Below are positions 58,038 through 64,000 of a DNA stretch of 64,000 nt, one piece after another (position 1 is the first letter of the stretch; the number at the start of each line of letters is the position of its first letter). Position numbers and translations under genes: made by a program. Source of the DNA: Bacteroides sp. (GTDB lineage Bacteria; Bacteroidota; Bacteroidia; Bacteroidales; Muribaculaceae); assembly GCA_014801735.1 (NCBI GenBank), contig JAAVDO010000006.1, positions 62,001 through 126,000 on the forward strand, given 5' to 3'. A model generated the notes under the pieces. The model was not told where the DNA came from and ran no database searches. It saw only the letters and a list, made by a program, of their open reading frames with translations.

Positions 58038-58976
58038 TCACTTGCGTATTATCTTTCCTGATGATGTATACTGAAATGATGGCACAAATTCAATAGATTT
58101 AGGTCGATGATGAGGTATCAGGCCCCTTATCACCTCCTGAATAGCCGTTTCAAGGTCGAAATCGCGCTCCCCTTCTATCTTTAGAACACACTCCGTGCCC
58201 CAAGCTTCTGACGGGCGGCCGACAATATAGAAATTCCTTGAACCCATGACCTTTTCAAAAGCTTTCTCCTCTATCTCCGGATGAATCTTCAATCCACCGG
58301 ATATTATCACATTATCTACGCGCCCCAGCCAGCGGAAAGACCGGGCGTCGCGCAAATCAACTATATCGTTGGTGACAACCGGGCTCCAAGAGGCGGCCTG
58401 ATTGGTGATAACCAAACACTTTCTGCCATCAAGCGAAAATGATATACCCGGCAGGGCCGAGAACCAGTCTTCGCCAAAAGCTCTAAGAGCAACGTGACTA
58501 CACGTTTCGGTCATGCCATACGTCGCCCACCAGTGGATATCCGGACGCGCACTGAGAGCCAACTTCTCATCGTCGGAGGGAATAGGGCCTCCACCAACAA
58601 TCACATTACGGATGGCACAGGGCGAGGATATCAGACCACGGATCTGTTGCGGTACGATAGCAACCAGATCTACAGAATACGGGAGCCTTTCCGAAAGTGG
58701 AGACCTTGAGGGCGGTTCGGAAATTATGTGGGCATGTGATAGCAGAGCTCTGACAATCATCATTTTGCCGGCTATATAATCTTCCGACAAGGGTAAAACA
58801 ATCTTCGACCCTCTATGAAGGCCGAAGAATTCATTTGTCGCTCTTGCAGAGACAATCATATCGTTCTTAAACAGTCGGATTGCTTTGGGGCGGCCGGTTG
58901 AGCCCGATGTATGTGCGATCACGTAGTCGCGGTCGTCAAGCCACTGGTCGATAAACGTCTCAGAATTAAAACTCAT
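58038..58976 (-). CDS. menE: o-Succinylbenzoate-CoA ligase
   Basis: Adenylate-forming enzyme of menaquinone synthesis. The 312 residues make it shorter than usual, missing part of the N-terminal half, but the core is there: IAHTSGSTGRPKAIRLF (P-loop), TYGMTETCSHVALRAFG, WLGRVDNVIISGGLKIHPEIEE and the final YTSSGKIIRK with the catalytic lysine. Its ATG directly follows the menC stop. Short MenE proteins of this type are usual in Bacteroidales. Confidence 0.88.
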   Translation of the reverse strand: MSFNSETFIDQWLDDRDYVIAHTSGSTGRPKAIRLFKNDMIVSARATNEFFGLHRGSKIVLPLSEDYIAGKMMIVRALLSHAHIISEPPSRSPLSERLPYSVDLVAIVPQQIRGLISSPCAIRNVIVGGGPIPSDDEKLALSARPDIHWWATYGMTETCSHVALRAFGEDWFSALPGISFSLDGRKCLVITNQAASWSPVVTNDIVDLRDARSFRWLGRVDNVIISGGLKIHPEIEEKAFEKVMGSRNFYIVGRPSEAWGTECVLKIEGERDFDLETAIQEVIRGLIPHHRPKSIEFVPSFQYTSSGKIIRK

Positions 58977-60017
58977 TCAAAAGGAAGGTAAATCAAACGT
59001 TTTAGTAGGGTCGTAACGCAACATCTGTCCATCAAGCCACAATGGTGATGGGATATTATTCGAATAAAGCATCCCGGTACCCAGCCCCTGAGGCATTGTC
59101 ACATCAAGTGCCGAGGTCCATTGAGCGATTGAGTTAAGACCAACGTTAGACTCGAGAGCCGAGGTTGCCCACCAACCGATACCAAGCTTCTCGGCAGCCT
59201 GAATCCAATCGGTAGCTCCGCTGAAACCACCACAAAGCGAAGGCTTCAGAATCAAATACCGCGGAGAAATGTAACGGAGCATCTTTTCCATATCGATAGG
59301 ATCGAATATTCCGATAAGTTCCTCATCGAGAGCTATATCAATCGGCGAATTCTCGCAGACATAAGCCATCTGATCCCAGCGTCCGGCCTTTACAGGCTGT
59401 TCAAGCGAGTGAATGTCAAGCACAGAAAGGCGCTTAAGTCTACTCACTGCAACCTCAGGATCAGCGAAAGCACCGTTAGCGTCAAGACGTATTTCCAGAC
59501 GATCGGGACCGAATGCAAGCCTAAGTCGATCGACCATCTCAAGCTCCTTCTCGAAATCATGTGCTCCGATTTTCAGTTTAATACATCTGAAACCCGCCTC
59601 CGCCTTAGCAAGGGCGTTGCCAAGCATAACTTCGGGTGTATCCATCCACACAAGACCATTGATCATGATACCACCGTGCCCCTCACTCCACGGAGTAGGG
59701 AACGGACGCCTGCAACATCCGTTTTCAAAATCCAACAACGCTGTCTCAAGTCCGAACTTAATCGAAGGCCATCGACTAATATCGATCTTACGACCTTCTT
59801 CAATGGCAGCACAGAGATCGCGAAGTTTCACTTCATACTGAGGGGAATCATCAGCACTGAGTCCACGAAATACAGCGCATTCCCCCACACCGAAGTGTGA
59901 GGGATCGCTCTCGTCGTAAATCTTGAGGAAATAAGTATCCTTAACTTTCATCACAGCACGCGAGGTGCGCGAGGGCCGTAGAAAATCAAGCTGATACGGC
60001 AGAAATTCAGCTTTCAT
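58977..60017 (-). CDS. menC: o-Succinylbenzoate synthase
   Basis: Enolase-superfamily dehydratase of menaquinone synthesis. It has 346 residues; the acid-base lysine is in RCIKLKIGAHDF, metal ligands in RLDANGAF and SLEQPVKAG plus ALDEELIG, and the second lysine in LILKPSLCGGFSG. It shares one base with the end of menB (TGATG) and abuts menE. Confidence 0.92.
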   Translation of the reverse strand: MKAEFLPYQLDFLRPSRTSRAVMKVKDTYFLKIYDESDPSHFGVGECAVFRGLSADDSPQYEVKLRDLCAAIEEGRKIDISRWPSIKFGLETALLDFENGCCRRPFPTPWSEGHGGIMINGLVWMDTPEVMLGNALAKAEAGFRCIKLKIGAHDFEKELEMVDRLRLAFGPDRLEIRLDANGAFADPEVAVSRLKRLSVLDIHSLEQPVKAGRWDQMAYVCENSPIDIALDEELIGIFDPIDMEKMLRYISPRYLILKPSLCGGFSGATDWIQAAEKLGIGWWATSALESNVGLNSIAQWTSALDVTMPQGLGTGMLYSNNIPSPLWLDGQMLRYDPTKTFDLPSF

Positions 60018-60832
60018 CAGGGGAATTTCGGAAATTGGTCGAAATCGGGGTCACGCTTCTCAAGGAAAGCATTCTTTCCCTCCTGAGCTTCATTCATAAG
60101 ATAATACATCATTGTAGCATCTCCAGCAAGCTCCATCAGACCATGCTGACCATCGAGCTCCGCATTAAGGGAGCGCTTGATCATGCGTATAGCCATAGGA
60201 CTGCGCTTGAGAATTGTCTCACACCACTCTACTGTCGTGTTTTCAAGTTCCTCGGGTTCAACCACGCAGTTTATCATACCCATTTCCAGTGCCTCGGCAG
60301 CAGTGTACTGCTTGCATAGGAACCAAATTTCGCGAGCCTTCTTCTGACCTACACAGCGGGCAAGATAGCTCGAACCGAAACCGCCGTCGAAACTTCCGAC
60401 TTTTGGTCCGGTCTGGCCGAAACGGGCGTTGGAAGAAGCAATAGTGAGATCGCAAACGACCTGAAGCACATTGCCACCGCCTATTGCATAACCATTTACC
60501 ATAGCTATAACCGGTTTCGGGAGCGAACGGATAGCCTTGTGTAGGTCAAGAACGTTAAGGCGTGGCACACCATTTGCATCGAGATAACCGCCCTTGGTCT
60601 TAACACGCTGATCTCCACCAGAGCAGAAAGCCTTATCACCTTTGCCAGTCAGTATCACTACACCGATATCGCTACGCTCACGACAGATTGACATAGCATC
60701 GAGCATCTCGAAGTTAGTCTGAGGGCGAAAAGCATTGTAAACCTCAGGACGGTTGATAGTTATCTTGGCAATCCTGCCATATTGCTGAAAGAGTATGTCA
60801 TCATACTCTTTGATCGTAATCCATTCTCTCAT
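60017..60832 (-). CDS. menB: 1,4-Dihydroxy-2-naphthoyl-CoA synthase
   Basis: Crotonase-fold enzyme forming the naphthoate ring of menaquinone. It has 271 residues with [16 protein letters not shown], the oxyanion segment [40 protein letters not shown] and [18 protein letters not shown], all typical of MenB. It begins 12 bases after menD. Confidence 0.96.
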   Translation of the reverse strand: MREWITIKEYDDILFQQYGRIAKITINRPEVYNAFRPQTNFEMLDAMSICRERSDIGVVILTGKGDKAFCSGGDQRVKTKGGYLDANGVPRLNVLDLHKAIRSLPKPVIAMVNGYAIGGGNVLQVVCDLTIASSNARFGQTGPKVGSFDGGFGSSYLARCVGQKKAREIWFLCKQYTAAEALEMGMINCVVEPEELENTTVEWCETILKRSPMAIRMIKRSLNAELDGQHGLMELAGDATMMYYLMNEAQEGKNAFLEKRDPDFDQFPKFP

Positions 60833-60844
60833 ATATAATTGAAT

Positions 60845-62542
60845 TTATTTCGGAACAATAGAAAAATGATCAAAAAGAGAGGCATAAGCCGCTGCACTTG
60901 CTTCGGGGGGAGTAGAAATATGCAGAATCGCCTTTCGGGGAGCAGCCTCAAATTCTCGCCAAACAGCCCGCAGAGACTTCTCGTCGGCGGCCTCAAAGTA
61001 TTCAAAACCAAAACCCTCGGCCAAACTTCCAACAGGCACATCAAGTCCGTTCATAGCAAGCATTTCCGGCATTACGGAGAGAGAACGGGTAGCGGGAATA
61101 GAGCGGAAAATACCCCCGCCAGAATTATCCAGTACTATGATTTTCAGAGAGTCAGGAGCCGTAGCGACAGCCAGGCCACCCATATCATAGAGAAAACTCA
61201 TATCTCCCGTAATCAGCAGTGTGACACCACCTTTATATGCCATAGCAGCACCTACAGCAGTAGACGTTGACCCGTCGATTCCACTCGTACCTCTGTTTCC
61301 CTCGCACCGATGGGGGAAGGAGAGGCCCAAAATGCAGGCATAGCGAACGGTCGTACCATTAGAAAGCTCTATGTTCCAGCGCTTTGGAATCAATGGCAAC
61401 ATAGTGGCAAACGCTTTCAGATCGCTCCACGGAGATCGTGCGACTATCGAATTTACAACGGAATAACCCTTACGCGAGCCTATCTGCCAATCTGTAGCAT
61501 AGGTGGAGGCATCCAAGGTGAGGTAAGGTTGCATGGCCGACGCGATCTGTCTGAGGAAATAGCCCGGATCCATTTCTACTCTCATAGTCAACTGATTATA
61601 ACAATCGACCGTAGATGAGCGGAATCCCACATCCCAATGGCGCACAAGAGGGTTACGACGCAGGAACTTCTTGATCCTCGCGGAGATAACAGGTCCTCCG
61701 ACCGTGATCAAAACCTCGGGAACAAGTCGGTCGAGATAATCACTGTCGGCAGCAGCCAAAGCCGCATCGGGATTATATATTATATTGGAACCGTGAATAT
61801 TAGCAAGCGGTTCGGCAATCACGGCAACATTTGGCAATCCCGAGAGCTTTCCGAGAGCCTTGGCAAGGGTTCCGGAGGGAGGTGCGACCGTGGCAAGAAC
61901 GAGAACCCGGACTGGCGGCCGGATCATGGCGGCGAGTTCGCGAGCCTTGGAGACTTCGAGATCCGGACGCGAACGAAGCACTTCGATCCTTGCGGCGGGA
62001 CGATGATAAGCTGCGGGGGCACGAAAGCCATCTACCGGCATATTGATATGAACAGGACCAAGTGGAGGAGTCATAGCTTCGATGAGAGCATCGTTGATCG
62101 TCCGATCGACAAACCAGGACGCTTCAGCAAGGTCATGAGAACAAGGACCGACATCGTAACTACGCTTTACCACCGCCGCCAGAGCTGAAGGCTGGACGAT
62201 CGTCTGACTATCGCACTGGTCGATCCATGCACGGGGCCGGTCTGCCGAAACCACAATGAGCGGAATATTACGATAGAACGCTTCAGCAACCGCAGGGGCA
62301 TAATCGAGAAGAGCCGTGCCAGATGTACAAATCAATGCAACCGGCCGCGACGATACCGACGCAAAACCCAAAGCCACGAATGCCGCACTACGTTCATCGG
62401 GAACAGTAACGTGGACTTTCAGATCGTCGCGCGAGGCAACTGCCTGAATCAACGGAGCATTACGCGATCCCGGCGACACGAAGACATCGGTCACACCATG
62501 TGCCGACAGCAGGTCGGCAAGTATTTCTGCCTGATAATGCAT
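60845..62542 (-). CDS. menD: SEPHCHC synthase (menaquinone biosynthesis MenD)
   Basis: Thiamine-diphosphate enzyme joining isochorismate and 2-oxoglutarate. It is 565 residues from the ATG at 62542: VFVSPGSRNAPLIQAVA at the start, the ThDP-binding LLITGDMSFLYDMGGLAVA and ILDNSGGGIFRSIP-like core near the end. The ATG sits 4 bases after a TATCTTTG box with a TTG 20 bases further up, so the mRNA is probably leaderless; the upstream ATG at 62566 would precede the promoter. First gene of menD-menB-menC-menE; no menF is present upstream. Confidence 0.94.
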   Translation of the reverse strand: MHYQAEILADLLSAHGVTDVFVSPGSRNAPLIQAVASRDDLKVHVTVPDERSAAFVALGFASVSSRPVALICTSGTALLDYAPAVAEAFYRNIPLIVVSADRPRAWIDQCDSQTIVQPSALAAVVKRSYDVGPCSHDLAEASWFVDRTINDALIEAMTPPLGPVHINMPVDGFRAPAAYHRPAARIEVLRSRPDLEVSKARELAAMIRPPVRVLVLATVAPPSGTLAKALGKLSGLPNVAVIAEPLANIHGSNIIYNPDAALAAADSDYLDRLVPEVLITVGGPVISARIKKFLRRNPLVRHWDVGFRSSTVDCYNQLTMRVEMDPGYFLRQIASAMQPYLTLDASTYATDWQIGSRKGYSVVNSIVARSPWSDLKAFATMLPLIPKRWNIELSNGTTVRYACILGLSFPHRCEGNRGTSGIDGSTSTAVGAAMAYKGGVTLLITGDMSFLYDMGGLAVATAPDSLKIIVLDNSGGGIFRSIPATRSLSVMPEMLAMNGLDVPVGSLAEGFGFEYFEAADEKSLRAVWREFEAAPRKAILHISTPPEASAAAYASLFDHFSIVPK

Positions 62543-62546
62543 AGTG

Positions 62547-62577
62547 CAAAGATAAAAACTTTTCAAATAAATATCAA
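62547..62577 (-). promoter_or_regulatory. Promoter of the men operon
   Basis: On the minus strand: TTG (62575-62577), a 20-base spacer and TATCTTTG (62547-62554), four bases before the menD ATG. Confidence 0.75.
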
Positions 62578-62639
62578 GCAGTACCGGAAACTGAGACCTG
62601 ACTTCGATATTTTTGTCTACGAAAGGAATAAGATCAGAC

Positions 62640-62670
62640 TTGACAGAGCCCGAAATTTTTCTTATCTTTG
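62640..62670 (+). promoter_or_regulatory. Promoter of uvrB
   Basis: TTG at 62640-62642, a 20-base spacer and TATCTTTG at 62663-62670; about 25 bases to the uvrB ATG. Confidence 0.8.
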
Positions 62671-62695
62671 CATAAATTTACCCATACTGAAAGCC

Positions 62696-64000
62696 ATGAG
62701 ATTTAAAATCCATTCCGACTATTCACCCACTGGCGATCAACCGCAAGCCATCGCACAATTAGCACAGGGAATCGAGACCGGTCAACCGGCCCAAACGCTT
62801 CTTGGCGTCACGGGTTCGGGCAAGACTTTCACTATGGCCAACCTGATCGAGAAAGTTCAACGCCCCACCCTGATACTGAGCCATAACAAGACACTCGCGG
62901 CTCAGCTTTTCAGCGAAATGAAGAATTTCTTTCCTGAAAATTCCGTTCAATATTTCGTGAGCTATTACGATTACTATCAACCGGAGGCCTACATTCCGTC
63001 GGTTGACAAATATATCGAGAAAGACCTGATGATCAACGACGAGATCGACCGTCTGCGTCTGGCCACCACCTCCGCCCTGCTTTCGGGCCGCAACGATGTG
63101 ATAGTGGTCAGCTCGGTATCATGTCTTTACGGTATGGGAAATCCGGAAGACTTCAACTCGAACGTAATCGAAGTGAAAGTAGGCCAAAAAATATCGCGCA
63201 ACGCCTTTCTGCGACAGCTGGTCGGGGCTCTGTACTGCCGAAACGAGGTTGAGAACGGACGAGGTTCATTCAGAGTGAAAGGCGACACTGTAGATATTTT
63301 CCTGGCATACGAAGAGATAGCCGTAAGAGTAGTTTTCTGGGGAGACGAGATAGAAAGCATATCGACTTTTCACCCATCGGATGCGAGCAGCCTCGGCAAA
63401 CATGATTCATTCAAAATATTTCCTGCCAATCTGTTCGTCACCTCGCCGCAGCGAATGGCATCGGGCTTAGCACAGATAGAACTTGATCTGGGCACTCAGT
63501 CGGTTGCATTTGAGAAAGAGGGGCGCCTGCTCGAAGCGTCGAGACTAAGAGAAAGAGTATCGTATGACATCGAGATGATGCGCGAGGTAGGCCACTGCCC
63601 CGGAATCGAGAATTATTCGCGCTATTTCGACGGACGCGAACCAGGAATGCGCCCTTTCTGTCTGCTGGATTATTTTCCACGCAACTTCATGACAATAATC
63701 GACGAGAGTCATGTGACTATTCCACAGATCAGGGCAATGTACGGAGGCGACCTGTCGAGAAAAATGAACCTTGTAGAATATGGATTCCGTCTGGATGCAG
63801 CTTTAGACAACCGTCCACTGAAATTCGAGGAATTCCAAAATCTGACAGGACAGACAGTATATGTAAGCGCCACCCCCGCCGATTTCGAGCTTGAGAAGAG
63901 CGAGGGAGTAATAGTCGAGCAGATTATACGCCCGACCGGACTGCTCGACCCGATCATCGAAGTAAGACCATCGCTCAATCAGATCGACGATCTGCTGGAA
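62696..64000 (+). CDS. uvrB: Excinuclease ABC subunit B, 3' end cut by the window
   Basis: Damage-verification helicase of nucleotide excision repair. The first 435 codons are in the window: SDYSPTGDQPQAIAQL, Walker A GVTGSGKTFTMANL, the beta-hairpin region FVSYYDYYQPEAYIPSVDKYIEKDL, and motif TIIDESHVT with the following YVSATPADFEL. The C-terminal helicase half and UvrC-binding tail lie beyond base 64000. It is divergent from the men operon with its own consensus promoter. Confidence 0.96.
   Translation, partial: MRFKIHSDYSPTGDQPQAIAQLAQGIETGQPAQTLLGVTGSGKTFTMANLIEKVQRPTLILSHNKTLAAQLFSEMKNFFPENSVQYFVSYYDYYQPEAYIPSVDKYIEKDLMINDEIDRLRLATTSALLSGRNDVIVVSSVSCLYGMGNPEDFNSNVIEVKVGQKISRNAFLRQLVGALYCRNEVENGRGSFRVKGDTVDIFLAYEEIAVRVVFWGDEIESISTFHPSDASSLGKHDSFKIFPANLFVTSPQRMASGLAQIELDLGTQSVAFEKEGRLLEASRLRERVSYDIEMMREVGHCPGIENYSRYFDGREPGMRPFCLLDYFPRNFMTIIDESHVTIPQIRAMYGGDLSRKMNLVEYGFRLDAALDNRPLKFEEFQNLTGQTVYVSATPADFELEKSEGVIVEQIIRPTGLLDPIIEVRPSLNQIDDLLE

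Overview
The window looks like a chromosomal segment of a Bacteroidales bacterium, most likely a gut genus of the Muribaculaceae/Bacteroidaceae type; the family-level guess is inference. Supporting it are many promoters of the Bacteroidota form (TTG, about 19-20 bases, TAnnTTTG), very few Shine-Dalgarno sequences, type III glutamine synthetase, the DapL route to diaminopimelate, norspermidine-type NspC, GLPGLI and GIN-domain proteins, a lone outer-membrane carboxypeptidase-regulatory-domain/beta-barrel protein and an RprXY-like two-component pair. No insertion sequence, integrase, prophage or CRISPR array is visible.

Bases 1-8.3 kb are the accessory part: the 3' end of cysK, an AAA ATPase/WYL regulator pair, a GNAT/membrane protein pair on the minus strand, and then the most unusual locus. 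That locus is an HxlR regulator divergent from a tiny cysteine-rich peptide gene with four ACGX repeats, followed by a strong terminator, a radical SAM/SPASM maturase and a translationally coupled NAD(P)H oxidoreductase. It reads as a RiPP (modified peptide) cluster. A beta-propeller lipoprotein, an EamA exporter and a secreted carboxymuconolactone decarboxylase-cupin fusion follow.

From 12 to 31 kb the content is core metabolism and information processing: dapF-dapL, glnN, a long purF, ligA, an outer membrane protein, pyrB-pyrI, a flavin reductase, glyA, a set of small membrane proteins (two YtxH, one holin-like), prmA and the thrS-infC-rpmI-rplT translation operon.

From 31 to 46 kb genes run mostly on the minus strand: ilvA, a class A penicillin-binding protein, a Wzx-type flippase, a GIN-domain protein, dusB, and the tightly packed uvrD-nspC-glycosyltransferase-radC operon. 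An NlpC/P60 hydrolase and a HipA-like kinase/DUF3037 pair on the plus strand interrupt this.

At 46-53 kb an inositol monophosphatase-family gene and an OmpR-type two-component system lie next to a GLPGLI/outer membrane protein operon; its promoter carries four tandem 11-base repeats that look like the response-regulator site. The 3' end of the outer membrane gene, a terminator, a tRNA-Gln(CTG) gene and its promoter are then duplicated in tandem as about 410 bases. The second copy keeps a perfect tRNA but only a broken gene fragment.

The last 11 kb hold sppA-lpxK-pnp-thiL and the menaquinone operon menD-menB-menC-menE on the minus strand, and the start of uvrB on the plus strand, cut by the window end. 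Several genes (sensor kinase, menD, the monophosphatase gene, uvrD) have their start codon almost on top of the promoter -7 box, which predicts leaderless or nearly leaderless mRNAs.
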